Shown here one piece after another: positions 53,094-61,614 of a stretch of 64,000 nucleotides of DNA (positions are counted from its first letter, which is position 1; each line of letters begins with the position of its first letter). A program made the translations under genes and the position numbers. The stretch is from Pseudomonadota bacterium. Lineage in GTDB: Bacteria > Pseudomonadota > Alphaproteobacteria > Rhizobiales > Pleomorphomonadaceae. The stretch is from positions 310,001 through 374,000 of the forward strand of contig JAEZHI010000004.1 in assembly GCA_023436885.1 (NCBI GenBank), read 5' to 3'. Below the pieces are notes generated by a model. It ran no database searches. It was not told the origin of the DNA and worked only from the letters and a program-made list of their open reading frames with translations.

Positions 53094-53768
53094 ATGTTCG
53101 TCATCATTGATGACCGGAAGATTGTAACTTCCGGCTATACGTCAGGATTTGAACGAGAAGGGGTTTCCTCGATCGGTTTTCGATCGCCGGAGTTCCGAGA
53201 CTGGATGGGGGCCGCACCTGACAGCGACCTTTTAACCATCGAGGGGTTTTTGCTGGGTAGTTGCGAAGATCGTCAGTCGGTGCCGAAAATCATCCGTGAG
53301 AGATGCGGCGCTCCTCTGATTGCCTTCAGCGACATGCCCAGCCTCGAGCAGACATTGAATCTGTTTGCCGTCGGCGTCGATGACGTCGTTCGCCAGCCGG
53401 TTCATGTCCGCGAGATTATCGCCAGGGCCGGCGCCATACAGCGCCGGGCTGGAAGCCAGACCGACGATTGTCAGATCATCGGGTCGATGCGCGTCTTTTT
53501 CGACGGCCGCGACCCGGAAGTGAACGGTGAGCCCTTCGTGCTGCCGCGCCGCGAACGTCGAATTCTGGAGTATCTGGTTCGCAACCAGAACAAGCGCGTC
53601 ACCAAGGAAAAGATCTTCGGCTTTGTCTACGGCTTCTGCAACGAGGAAGTCGAAGAGAGCGTGATCGAGAGCCATATCAGCAAGCTGCGCAAGAAACTGC
53701 GTGCCCGCCTCGGCTTCGACCCGATCGATTCCAAACGCTACGTCGGCTACATGCTCGAAAACGGCTGA
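53094..53768 (+). CDS. ftcR: Flagellar transcriptional regulator FtcR/Rem
   Basis: 224 aa. The C-terminal half is an OmpR-type winged helix (LPRRERRILEYLVRNQNKRV, then ESVIESHISKLRKKLRARLG, KRYVGYMLENG). The N-terminal receiver-like half is degenerate: FVIIDDRK keeps an acid pair, but the position for the phospho-Asp (LLTIEGF) has no Asp and the usual switch lysine is absent (VRQP for TKP). In Brucella FtcR and Sinorhizobium Rem activate class II flagellar genes. It is the last gene of the flagellar locus. Confidence 0.92.
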   Translation: MFVIIDDRKIVTSGYTSGFEREGVSSIGFRSPEFRDWMGAAPDSDLLTIEGFLLGSCEDRQSVPKIIRERCGAPLIAFSDMPSLEQTLNLFAVGVDDVVRQPVHVREIIARAGAIQRRAGSQTDDCQIIGSMRVFFDGRDPEVNGEPFVLPRRERRILEYLVRNQNKRVTKEKIFGFVYGFCNEEVEESVIESHISKLRKKLRARLGFDPIDSKRYVGYMLENG

Positions 53769-53783
53769 GCAGGCCAAGATTAA

Positions 53784-53810
53784 GGCGACGACTCCCAGCG
53801 GGTCGTCGCC
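53784..53810 (+). terminator. Hairpin after ftcR
   Basis: GGCGACGAC (53784-53792) and GTCGTCGCC (53802-53810), 9-bp perfect stem, 15 bases past the stop of ftcR. The 3' flank is GAAAATCC without a T-run, so termination strength is uncertain. Confidence 0.6.
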
Positions 53811-53871
53811 GAAAATCCGATCATTACCAGACAATGATAACCGGCGCCGTGAGAGGCGGGCTTTGCCATTG

Positions 53872-54900
53872 TCACGATAAGGGGCTCGACACGGCCTTGA
53901 TAGCCTTCAGCCCACTACCGAAGCGGGCGATCGCCAGGCGATTCTTTTCAAGTTCGCCATAAGGAAGATAAGCAAACTCGAGATCGGCGACCCGACTGAA
54001 CGCGGGCCGACGAAGCTGAGCGCGTACGTCCGCCTCGCGGGCATCGGGCGCGACCAGAAAAAAGCCAGCGGCTGCATGAAGGTTGCTGCCGGACAGCGCG
54101 AGATCAAGCATGCGCACGATGCCGGAATAGATTGAAGTGGAATGCTCCACTTCGAAAGCCGCCGCCACGCGGTCTTCTCCCTTCTCCAGCCAGAGTACGT
54201 CGATCAGTCGGATCGAATCCGCTCCCGGCGCGGCCGCAATCGCTGACGGCAGGCGTTCGAGGCATCCTTGTCCGAGTGGTATGCCGTCATGCAGGCGGCC
54301 ACGGTCATTGGCAGCAATCCAGACGTCATGACCGAGTGAAATGCCCAGATCGCGGAGCCAGGCCTGAATTTCGGAATGCGTCCGATCGCCCTCGCCTTGC
54401 GACACGACGATCTTGCTCAGCGCATGCGCCTCGTCTCGAGCTTGTTCCAAGCGGGTCTTCCAGTCGGCTATGGAAGGGCCGTCTGCCTCGTCCATGGGAG
54501 GGGCGGGATAACGACCAGAGCCAATATCGAACAGTAATCCGCCCACTGCTCCAAGATCGTTCGATAATAGATCGCGGTAGAAATCGTTGAAGTCAAGAAT
54601 CCCGGTGCGCATAGCAAGAAATTGAGTCCAGCTGCCGAGCTTTACCGCCGAACCGGTGAGAGCATTGTAACCGTTGACAATGGCTGTATTGAACGGTGGG
54701 ATAAACGTAGGATGAAGAAAATAAAGCAGATTGGCCACGGCCGGTCCAAGCCCTTTAATTCCTATACGATCAATTGCATGGATGTGCCGAATGATATCTT
54801 CGGCGGTATCGCAACAGGAACAATTGTGAAGAAGACGGCCAAATGCGCGCTGGTTGTCCGCGTTCTCGTAAATGTCGGGAATGCGAAGCTTGGGTTTCAT
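53872..54900 (-). CDS. Nuclease-like protein with HhH-like and ExE-type motifs (C-terminal part)
   Basis: 342 aa. The N-terminal third has a helix-hairpin-helix-like stretch (DRIGIKGLGPAVANLLYFLH, then PPFNTAIVNGYNALTG). The C-terminal third has RLIDVLWL and, about 16 residues on, AFEVEHSTSIYSGIVRMLDL: a D...ExE arrangement as in BamHI-like PD-(D/E)XK enzymes. No signal peptide. It overlaps the 94-aa ORF upstream by ATGA. The combined reading looks like one gene interrupted by a one-base loss (see findings). Restriction or DNA repair are possible roles. Confidence 0.65.
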   Translation of the reverse strand: MKPKLRIPDIYENADNQRAFGRLLHNCSCCDTAEDIIRHIHAIDRIGIKGLGPAVANLLYFLHPTFIPPFNTAIVNGYNALTGSAVKLGSWTQFLAMRTGILDFNDFYRDLLSNDLGAVGGLLFDIGSGRYPAPPMDEADGPSIADWKTRLEQARDEAHALSKIVVSQGEGDRTHSEIQAWLRDLGISLGHDVWIAANDRGRLHDGIPLGQGCLERLPSAIAAAPGADSIRLIDVLWLEKGEDRVAAAFEVEHSTSIYSGIVRMLDLALSGSNLHAAAGFFLVAPDAREADVRAQLRRPAFSRVADLEFAYLPYGELEKNRLAIARFGSGLKAIKAVSSPLS

Positions 54901-55181
54901 AGAAAGGCGTGATCGGCGCCCTTGAAGATCTGACGTTGCTCAGCGATCGAATGAACGATCGTTTCCAGTGAAGATCCTCGATAGGCCACACCGAAAGTGC
55001 CGGCGTCGATTTCGGAAACCACTTGGCCGATCCCTCGTCGGATCGAACGAAAGTTCTTCAAGCGTTCGTCCCACAAAAACCAGGATCGGTAGGTGGCGCT
55101 TGGATCGTCTCGCCAGCGGCGGATGAGCTCGCGAATAAAATCGGCGCGGGTTGAACTGGGAGCAGGAATAGGTTTCGTCAT
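54897..55181 (-). CDS. N-terminal fragment of the nuclease-like gene, or small partner
   Basis: 94 aa, soluble. It has DFIRELIRRWRDDPSATYRS, then SWFLWDERLKNFRSIRRGIG and a final ETIVHSIAEQRQIFKGADHA. The end runs without gap into the next ORF in a shifted frame (its TGA overlaps the downstream ATG). The text on both sides of the junction reads like one continuous domain. I see no convincing ribosome site for the downstream ATG. If both ORFs are intact, it would be a small partner protein translated in coupling. Confidence 0.6.
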   Translation of the reverse strand: MTKPIPAPSSTRADFIRELIRRWRDDPSATYRSWFLWDERLKNFRSIRRGIGQVVSEIDAGTFGVAYRGSSLETIVHSIAEQRQIFKGADHAFL

Positions 55182-55318
55182 CGCCGGGCAAAGGTAAATC
55201 CAGAATGTCGCCAGGATCCTAGGCCTACCCGCACGGGAATCAAGTTATCCACGAATGATATTTGCGTCGACGATCGATGGCACACGCTGAGGGAATAGAG
55301 CCTACTCAGGATGTATAT

Positions 55319-55408
55319 TGGCGGACGGAGTGAGATTCGAACTCACGGAGGGCTTGCACCCTCGGCGGTTTTCAAGACCGCTGCCTTAAACCACTCGGCC
55401 ATCCGTCC
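55319..55408 (-). tRNA. tRNA-Ser (TGA anticodon)
   Basis: 90-nt class II tRNA on the minus strand. Acceptor GGACGGA/TCCGTCC with G discriminator and an encoded CCA (55319-55321); D-arm GCCGAGTGG, anticodon loop CTTGAAA with TGA, a long variable arm (CCGAGGGTGCAAGCCCTC) and T-loop GTTCGAATC. Reads UCA and related serine codons. It lies between the nuclease-like gene and smpB. Confidence 0.95.
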
Positions 55409-55495
55409 AACGCTTATCCGCGCGGCGCGCAACATGTCGATTTTTCGAGCGCAATGCAAGGGATTCGGCTTCGCCTCGATCGTCTATCCCACGGC

Positions 55496-55978
55496 CTAAT
55501 CATGCGAGCGAAGCAGCCGCGCCTTTTCGCGATTCCAGTCGCGCTCCTTGGTGGCTTGCCGCTTGTCGTGCAGCTTCTTGCCTTCGGCGACCGAAATCTC
55601 GCACTTGGCCATGCCACGATCATTGAAATAGAGCCGAAGCGGCACAATGGTCATGCCTTGCCGCTGGATCGACGTGATCAGCCGGTCAATCTGCCTGCGG
55701 TGCAGCAAAAGTTTACGGGGCCGCCGTAGCTCATGATTGAAGCGATTACCCTGTAGATACTCAGGAATATGAGCGTTGTAGAGGTAGACCTCGCTGCCGG
55801 CGACGCCAACATAGGCCTCGCCGAGATTAATGCGGCCGGCACGCAGGCTCTTGACCTCCGTGCCAACCAGCATGATACCAGCCTCCAGCTTTTCGCCGAG
55901 CGCATAGTGATAGCGCGCCGCCCTGTTGTCGGCGACGATCTTCTTGTTCGGATCAGCCTTTTTCTTCTTCTGCGCCAT
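55496..55978 (-). CDS. smpB: SsrA-binding protein SmpB
   Basis: 160 aa from ATG 55978 (a GTG one codon upstream is an alternative). SmpB features: NRAARYHYALGEKLEAGIML, GTEVKSLRAGRINLGEAYVG, and the C-terminal basic tail DKRQATKERDWNREKARLLR. It delivers tmRNA to stalled ribosomes. 14 bases after dapA on the same strand, a standard Rhizobiales arrangement. Confidence 0.96.
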   Translation of the reverse strand: MAQKKKKADPNKKIVADNRAARYHYALGEKLEAGIMLVGTEVKSLRAGRINLGEAYVGVAGSEVYLYNAHIPEYLQGNRFNHELRRPRKLLLHRRQIDRLITSIQRQGMTIVPLRLYFNDRGMAKCEISVAEGKKLHDKRQATKERDWNREKARLLRSHD

Positions 55979-55992
55979 CACCTTGCCATCCG

Positions 55993-56868
55993 TCAGCTCA
56001 GAAGGCCGGCGTGCTCGAGAGCTTTCCGCAAAGCTGTCTCGGTGGACGGAGCCACCGGCACCAGCGGCAGGCGCAGCTCATTCTCCATCTTGCCGATCAG
56101 CGACAGGGCATATTTGGCACCCTGCGGGTTGGGTTCGATGAACAAGGCATGGTGCAGCGGATAGAGCTTGTCCTGGACGGACAACGCCTTGGCAAAGTCA
56201 CCGGCCAAGCAGGCATTCTGGAATTCGGAGCACAGGCGCGGCGCAATATTGGCGGTCACCGAAATACAGCCATGGCCGCCATGAGCCATGAACGCCAGCG
56301 CCGTCCCGTCTTCGCCCGAAAGCTGGATGAAGCCCGGACCCATTGCCTGCCTCTGGGCGGAAACGCGCTCGACCTTGGCGGTCGCATCCTTCACGCCAAC
56401 GATATTGCGGAGCTCGTTGAGCCTAGCCATCGTTTCCACCGACATGTCGATCACCGACCGTCCCGGAATATTGTAGATGAAGATGGGCAAACCGACGGCG
56501 TCATTGATCGCCTTGAAATGCCGGTAAAGGCCTTCCTGGTTCGGCTTGTTATAATAAGGTGTCACGACGAGAAGCGCATTGGCGCCCGCCTTTTCGGCGA
56601 ACTGCGCCAGGTCGATTGCCTCGGCCGTGTTGTTGGAACCGGCACCTGCAATCACCGGCACGCGACCGGCGGACACCTTGATGCAAGACTCGACCACACG
56701 TTTGTGCTCGTCATGGCTGAGCGTCGGGCTTTCGCCCGTGGTTCCCACCGGAACCAGGCCATGACTGCCTTCCGTGACTTGCCAATCGACAAAAGCCTCG
56801 AAGGCTTTCCAATCGATGGCACCGTCGCGGAAAGGCGTGACGAGCGCGGTGATCGATCCCTTGAACAT
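55993..56868 (-). CDS. dapA: 4-hydroxy-tetrahydrodipicolinate synthase DapA
   Basis: 291 aa from ATG 56868 (GAGGG ahead). It starts FKGSITALVTPFRDGAIDWK, has the pyruvate-site GTTGESPTLSHDEHKRVVE, the Tyr in IFIYNIPGRS and the Schiff-base Lys in NIVGVKDATAK. It condenses pyruvate with aspartate semialdehyde in lysine and diaminopimelate synthesis. Divergent from the slt gene across 228 bases. Confidence 0.97.
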   Translation of the reverse strand: MFKGSITALVTPFRDGAIDWKAFEAFVDWQVTEGSHGLVPVGTTGESPTLSHDEHKRVVESCIKVSAGRVPVIAGAGSNNTAEAIDLAQFAEKAGANALLVVTPYYNKPNQEGLYRHFKAINDAVGLPIFIYNIPGRSVIDMSVETMARLNELRNIVGVKDATAKVERVSAQRQAMGPGFIQLSGEDGTALAFMAHGGHGCISVTANIAPRLCSEFQNACLAGDFAKALSVQDKLYPLHHALFIEPNPQGAKYALSLIGKMENELRLPLVPVAPSTETALRKALEHAGLLS

Positions 56869-57096
56869 GATCCCTCTTCGTGATGGACTGGGCGGGATGC
56901 GAAAGTGCACCCCGGTCCGCAGCCGGCGGACAATAAGGCTACGATGGGCGAAGGACAACAGCCCTACCCGCCTTTGTGGAAATTTGCCACAAAGGCCTTT
57001 CATAAGCTCGGCTTTCTTCCCTCCGTCAGCCTCGTCAAGGTTTCCTCAACAAAATGGCGACATCTTGAAGTTAATTTTCAATTGATGAGGGTTGCC

Positions 57097-59109
57097 ATGT
57101 TGAAGACGCCTTCGATCCTTGCGGCACTGCTGATCGCCTTGCCGGCTATGTTGTCGGAGCCGTCGCCGGTTTTCGCAGCCCCCGACGTCGACATAACCGG
57201 TGCTTTGCCGAGTCTTGCGCAGACAAACATCGATGGACTGCGCAAGGCTTTGGATGCGGTCGATTCCAGGGATTTGCCGGGAGCCATTTCGATCGCCTCC
57301 AGCCTGTCGCAACTGGACCGCGACATCGTCATCTGGATGGCCATAAGGCGCGGCGTCGACGGATTGACGCCGGCCACCATCACTGATTTCGCCCGTCGTC
57401 GTCCAGACTGGCCGTCGGTCGAGCTTATGCGTCGGCGGGCGGAACAGGCCCTCTCGGAGATGAACCTTACTCCGGCCGAGGAAATTGCCGCCTACGAGGG
57501 GTCGGCGCCGATCTCGGACAAGGGCACCAAGTCACTGGCCCGCGCGCTGATCGCCACCGGTCGTACGTCTGAAGCATCGGCGCTCTTGGGCGCCTGGTGG
57601 GCGCGGGAACCCCTATCGCCGACGGATGACAAGGCGGTCATAGCAGAGTTCGGCAAGGTGCTGACCAAGGCGCAGCACAAGGCCCGCTACGACATGCTGA
57701 TGTATGCCGACCGCGTCGCTCAGGCGGCTGCGCTTGCGCCCTACCTGCCAGATGGCTACGCCGCACTTGCGACCGCACGAACCGCCGTCTTGCGCGGCTC
57801 CTCCGATGCCGGCCGTAAGCTCGACGCCGTTCCAAAGGCGGCGCGCAAGGATCCGCTCTACGCATTCACCGTGGCAGAATGGCACCGCCGTGCCGACCGC
57901 CCGGAGGAAGCGGCAAAGGCCATTCTGTCGGTCGAATCAAAGGCAACTCTTCGTCACGGCGATGCCTGGTGGGTTGAACGCCGGATCGTCTCGCGCGACC
58001 TCGTGGAAAAGAACAGCGCTCGCTTGGCTTACCGGGTCGTGGCGAGCCAGGCCGGCGGCAGCGAGGCGACGTTGCAGGAAGCTCATTTTCATGCCGGCTG
58101 GTACGCCTTGCGCTTCCTGAAGGATCCCCAGTCGGCGCTGCGCCACTTCAGCGAGCTGGAGAAGGTTTCGCAGAAGCCGATTTCTCGGGCGCGTGCCAAT
58201 TACTGGATCGCACGTGCCGAGGAAGCAGCGGGCCGGGCCGAGAATGCCCGCACGCGTTACGGACGTGCTGCCGATGACGAGTTCACCTTCTATGGCCAGT
58301 TGTCTCGGGTCAAACTCGGCATGCCCTCCCTTGGCCTGCCCCCGGCGCCCAAGCCGACCGAAGCGGATCGCGCTGCCTTTGCCCGCACTGACCTTGCCCG
58401 CGTCCTGGTGCAACTGCTCCGGACAGGCCGGGAAAGTGATGCCAATCTTCTCTATCTTGAACTTGCCAAGACACTGCCGACCGGTGGCCAGGTGGCGCTT
58501 CTGGCGGGCTTTGCCGAGAGCCAGGGCGATCACCGTCTCGCGCTGCAGATCGGCAAGCTTGCAGCCGATCGTGGCCTAGGTGCGGAACGCCTCGCTTTCC
58601 CGCTCGAAGCCATTCCCGAAAGTGCGCGCCACCAGACGCTCGTGGAGACGGCAATGGTCTATGGTATCGCGCGCCAGGAGAGTGCTTTCGATCCACGCGC
58701 GCGCTCGGCGGCTGGTGCACTTGGCCTGCTGCAGCTGATTCCAACGACGGCAGCCAATACGGCAAAGGCCATCGGCGTAAAGTTCTCCAAGGATCGCCTG
58801 ACCAGCGACCCCGGCTACAACGCGACGCTCGGCGCCGCCCATCTTCGCGAACTGCTCGACGAGTTTGGCGGTTCTTATGTCCTGACTTTCGCAGCCTATA
58901 ATGCCGGCAAGAGCCGCGTACGGGAGTGGGTGCAGCGCTTTGGCGACCCGCGCAATCCGGGTGTCGATCCAGTCGACTGGATCGAAAGCATTCCCTACGG
59001 TGAGACGCGCAACTACGTTCAGCGCGTGCTTGAGAACATCCAGGTCTACCGCGAGCGGCTTGATGGTTCCCATCTTGCCATTGCCCAGGATCTGCGGCGC
59101 GGCAGCTAG
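57097..59109 (+). CDS. slt: Soluble lytic murein transglycosylase
   Basis: 670 aa from ATG 57097, preceded by GAGG; signal peptide at about 1-27 (ALLIALPAMLSEPSPVFA). Long helical superhelix (TPR-like, about 40-450), then the SLT domain with the catalytic Glu in YGIARQESAFDPRARSAAGA, GLLQLIPTTAANTAKAIGV, TLGAAHLRELLDEFGGSYVL and FAAYNAGKSRVREW. Periplasmic; cleaves glycan strands to 1,6-anhydromuropeptides. Confidence 0.94.
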   Translation: MLKTPSILAALLIALPAMLSEPSPVFAAPDVDITGALPSLAQTNIDGLRKALDAVDSRDLPGAISIASSLSQLDRDIVIWMAIRRGVDGLTPATITDFARRRPDWPSVELMRRRAEQALSEMNLTPAEEIAAYEGSAPISDKGTKSLARALIATGRTSEASALLGAWWAREPLSPTDDKAVIAEFGKVLTKAQHKARYDMLMYADRVAQAAALAPYLPDGYAALATARTAVLRGSSDAGRKLDAVPKAARKDPLYAFTVAEWHRRADRPEEAAKAILSVESKATLRHGDAWWVERRIVSRDLVEKNSARLAYRVVASQAGGSEATLQEAHFHAGWYALRFLKDPQSALRHFSELEKVSQKPISRARANYWIARAEEAAGRAENARTRYGRAADDEFTFYGQLSRVKLGMPSLGLPPAPKPTEADRAAFARTDLARVLVQLLRTGRESDANLLYLELAKTLPTGGQVALLAGFAESQGDHRLALQIGKLAADRGLGAERLAFPLEAIPESARHQTLVETAMVYGIARQESAFDPRARSAAGALGLLQLIPTTAANTAKAIGVKFSKDRLTSDPGYNATLGAAHLRELLDEFGGSYVLTFAAYNAGKSRVREWVQRFGDPRNPGVDPVDWIESIPYGETRNYVQRVLENIQVYRERLDGSHLAIAQDLRRGS

Positions 59110-59161
59110 ACGCACGCTTGGGATTAAACCTGGGGTAAGAGAAGCTGGATAGTCTCGCTTT

Positions 59162-59983
59162 ATGCGAGAGAATCCACTTCGTCTGGTCTTGTTGGTTGTC
59201 CTCCTGGTGTCGGCTATTGCCTATAGCCCGCCGTTGCACCGGATGGTCAGGCATGGTTGGCGAGAGATAGTCGATCTGTTCGATGATCGCCCGGTTCGTG
59301 ACGTACTCATCATCGGTAACAGTCGTGTCTACTACAACGACATACCTTTCATGATACGCGACATCGCCGACGCGGCCGGTGATGCTGTGCATTGGGAAGT
59401 CACTACCCTCGCCAAGCCCGGGGCTACTTTCGAGTCACACTGGAGCGATCCCGAAGTCCATGCGTTGCTGGCAAGGAAATGGGATCTCGTGATCCTGCAG
59501 GCAGAAAGTGGCGCTCAGTTCGGGGATGAGAACAATCAACGCTTCCATCGTTTCGGCCAACGACTCGTTCAGGAGGCTAGAGGGCATGGCTCGCCCGTAG
59601 CCGTTGTGGTTGGCTGGGTCTATGGCAAGCATTTCTTCGAAGGCTATCCCGGAGCGCGCGAAAGAATGCAGGGCCAGATCCAGACGCAGCACATTCGCTT
59701 TGCGGAAGACAACCTCGTGGATCTGATCAACGTCGGGCGTGCGTGGGCGGAGATTGAATCAAGATGCCCGACGTTGAGCCTGACGGTCGACGACAATCAC
59801 CCGTCTTTTATTGGCAGCTCAATCGAAGCCATGGCGATCTATCGATACCTGTCGGGCGGTTCGGTGCTTTCGTCGGCTTCCCATCTCGAGGGAGTAAGCA
59901 TCTCCGACGCCTACATTGTCTCGGATGAGATTCAGAAACGCATTTCACAAAGAGCGGCCCTTCGCGCCAGCTTGGTCCCCTGA
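59162..59983 (+). CDS. SGNH-like hydrolase-domain protein
   Basis: 273 aa with an N-terminal hydrophobic segment (about 6-20, LRLVLLVVLLVSAIAY) that could be a signal anchor. An SGNH pattern is suggested by DVLIIGNSRVYYNDI (GNS in place of GDS), DLVILQAESGAQFGDENNQR and the closing TVDDNHPSFIGSSI (DxxH). Probably an envelope esterase or acetyl-hydrolase. 52 bases after slt. Family membership is not certain. Confidence 0.65.
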   Translation: MRENPLRLVLLVVLLVSAIAYSPPLHRMVRHGWREIVDLFDDRPVRDVLIIGNSRVYYNDIPFMIRDIADAAGDAVHWEVTTLAKPGATFESHWSDPEVHALLARKWDLVILQAESGAQFGDENNQRFHRFGQRLVQEARGHGSPVAVVVGWVYGKHFFEGYPGARERMQGQIQTQHIRFAEDNLVDLINVGRAWAEIESRCPTLSLTVDDNHPSFIGSSIEAMAIYRYLSGGSVLSSASHLEGVSISDAYIVSDEIQKRISQRAALRASLVP

Positions 59984-60148
59984 CTCGCCATTCGGATTCG
60001 TCGGCAAAGGTCTTGTTTAGGAGCTGAACCGGCCTCCGCAAGGCTGTAGGCGCTAAACCACCAAAGGAAATTTTCAAATGAAATCATGAGGATTCCGCCA
60101 GTTTTTCAAAGGCGGCCCACCTATCTGACAAAAAGTCAAAAAAGGCCG

Positions 60149-60177
60149 CTTGACTTCCCCGGAGGCATCCCCTAATT
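60149..60177 (+). promoter_or_regulatory. Candidate housekeeping promoter of tRNA-Asp
   Basis: TTGACT (60149-60154), 17-bp spacer, TAATTC (60172-60177), 65 bases before the tRNA. The -35 matches the alphaproteobacterial RpoD consensus; the -10 is a weak match. Confidence 0.5.
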
Positions 60178-60241
60178 CACCGCTCACCAACACGGAACGC
60201 GGCGCTGCCGACAGACAGCGAGCGGTTCGATACGGCCCAGC

Positions 60242-60318
60242 GGGGGTGTAGCTCAGTTGGTTAGAGTGCCGGCCTGTCACGCCGGAGGTCGCGGGTTCGA
60301 GCCCCGTCACTCCCGCCA
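60242..60318 (+). tRNA. tRNA-Asp (GTC anticodon)
   Basis: 77 nt. Acceptor GGGGGTG pairs with CACTCCC (one G-T), discriminator G and an encoded CCA at 60316-60318; D-arm GCTCAGTTGGTTAGAGT, anticodon arm CCGGCCTGTCACGCCGG with GTC, T-arm GCGGGTTCGAGCCCCGT. Reads GAU/GAC. Confidence 0.97.
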
Positions 60319-60743
60319 CTTTCTCCATAAAATAAAGTAAAAACATCGCGGTAGGCGTTGTTTTTCATGCGATACATGAATTCGTACCGCCCACCGATTG
60401 GTTGTTGCCCCGCTGGCTTTGTGATGCGTTACGCCTAGGCAAGTTTGCGTTCGACGCAAGTTGAAGCGCATTCTCGCGAGAGCGCCGAGCCAAGGCGACA
60501 AAGACCGAATTCGCTTGCCGTAGCGGTGTCTTTCCTGTATGAGCCCGCCATCGTTCAAGATGGACGATACCCGGCTGGGGGCTGAACGGAAGGTGACTGA
60601 GCCGCAAGGCAAGGTCTCTGATCCCGCGATAAGGATCGTCTTCCCGTGTCTCCGCTCTCGATCTCGTATCTGTGGAGCCTTTCGGAGGGTTCGCAGAGGC
60701 TTGGCGCCGGGTGGTCAATGGAACCGAGAAAGGCTGTACAGAC
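60319..60743. other. Intergenic region before rpsF, 425 bp
   Basis: No gene is supported. It holds a perfect 6-bp inverted repeat TTGCGT-TCG-ACGCAA at 60445-60459. The last 40 bases before rpsF contain AACCGA and AAAGG, which could belong to a ribosomal-protein leader. The rpsF promoter must be here but was not identified with confidence. Confidence 0.5.
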
Positions 60744-61187
60744 ATGGCGCTCTACGAGCACGTGTTCCTGGTCCGCCAGGACGTTTCCGCCCAGCAGGTG
60801 GAAACGATCGCTGACCAGTACAAGGCTGTCATTGAAGGCAATGGCGGCGCTGTGAAGAAGGTGGAGAACTGGGGTCTGCGCGCCCTGGCCTACCGCGTCA
60901 AGAAGAACCGCAAGGCCCACTACGTCCTGTTCAATCTCGATGCGCCGCACGCGGCCGTCGCCGAGCTGGAGCGTCAGGAGAGCCTCAGCGAAGACATTCT
61001 CCGCACGATGACCATTCGCGTCGATGAGCTCGAGGAAGGTCCGTCGGCCATGCTCCAGAAGCGTGATCGTGACGAGCGCGATGGCGTTCCCGCCGGCCGT
61101 GGCGATCGTGGCGGCTTCCGTGGTGGCGATCGTGGTCCGCGCCGTGACCGTGCACCGCGTCGTGACGAAGCTGGGGATATGGAATAA
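60744..61187 (+). CDS. rpsF: 30S ribosomal protein S6
   Basis: 147 aa from ATG 60744 (MALYEHVFLVRQD). S6 core: GAVKKVENWGLRALAYRVKK, then KAHYVLFNLDAPHAAVAELE. The C-terminal tail is extended and rich in Arg, Asp, Gly (RGDRGGFRGGDRGPRRDR), common in alphaproteobacterial S6. First gene of the rpsF-rpsR-DUF2232-rplI operon. Confidence 0.97.
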   Translation: MALYEHVFLVRQDVSAQQVETIADQYKAVIEGNGGAVKKVENWGLRALAYRVKKNRKAHYVLFNLDAPHAAVAELERQESLSEDILRTMTIRVDELEEGPSAMLQKRDRDERDGVPAGRGDRGGFRGGDRGPRRDRAPRRDEAGDME

Positions 61188-61189
61188 TC

Positions 61190-61438
61190 ATGGAAATCAC
61201 TTCTCTCCCCGCCGCTCGCCGTCCGTTCTTCCGTCGTCGGAAGACCTGCCCGTTCTCGGGCGCCAATGCTCCGAAGATCGACTACAAGGACGTGCGTCTG
61301 CTGCAGCGCTACATCTCCGAGCGCGGCAAGATCGTTCCGTCCCGCATTACCGCGGTTTCGGCCAAGAAGCAGCGCGAGCTCGCCCAGGCGATCAAGCGCG
61401 CCCGCATCCTCGGCCTGCTGCCGTTCATCATCAAGTGA
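61190..61438 (+). CDS. rpsR: 30S ribosomal protein S18
   Basis: 82 aa. RRPFFRRRKTCPFSGANAPK, then DYKDVRLLQRYISERGKIVP and AIKRARILGLLPFI are the S18 signature. Two bases after rpsF, so the two are strongly coupled; S6 and S18 bind the ribosome together. Confidence 0.98.
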   Translation: MEITSLPAARRPFFRRRKTCPFSGANAPKIDYKDVRLLQRYISERGKIVPSRITAVSAKKQRELAQAIKRARILGLLPFIIK

Positions 61439-61614
61439 TGACGGGCGCCTGAAGGCGCATTGAGCTATCCGGCGTCGCGATTTGTCGCGGCGCCATTTCT
61501 GCAAAGTTGGGATGCGGCGTCAGCGCTCGGCACCCCTAACCGCCCGGCGACATGGGTCGTCGATCAAAGCATCGGTCACCGTATTTGATGATCGCGCGGG
61601 ACAGCGAGAGTAAC

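Noticed and set aside
55311..55499. A plus-strand ORF that reads SEIRTHGGLAPSAVFKTAAL
   Set aside because: It is the antisense of tRNA-Ser (55319-55408), a common false annotation.
60074..60346. A minus-strand ORF that reads VTGLEPATSGVTGRHSNQL
   Set aside because: It is the well-known false ORF on the antisense strand of tRNA-Asp (60242-60318) and has no ribosome site.
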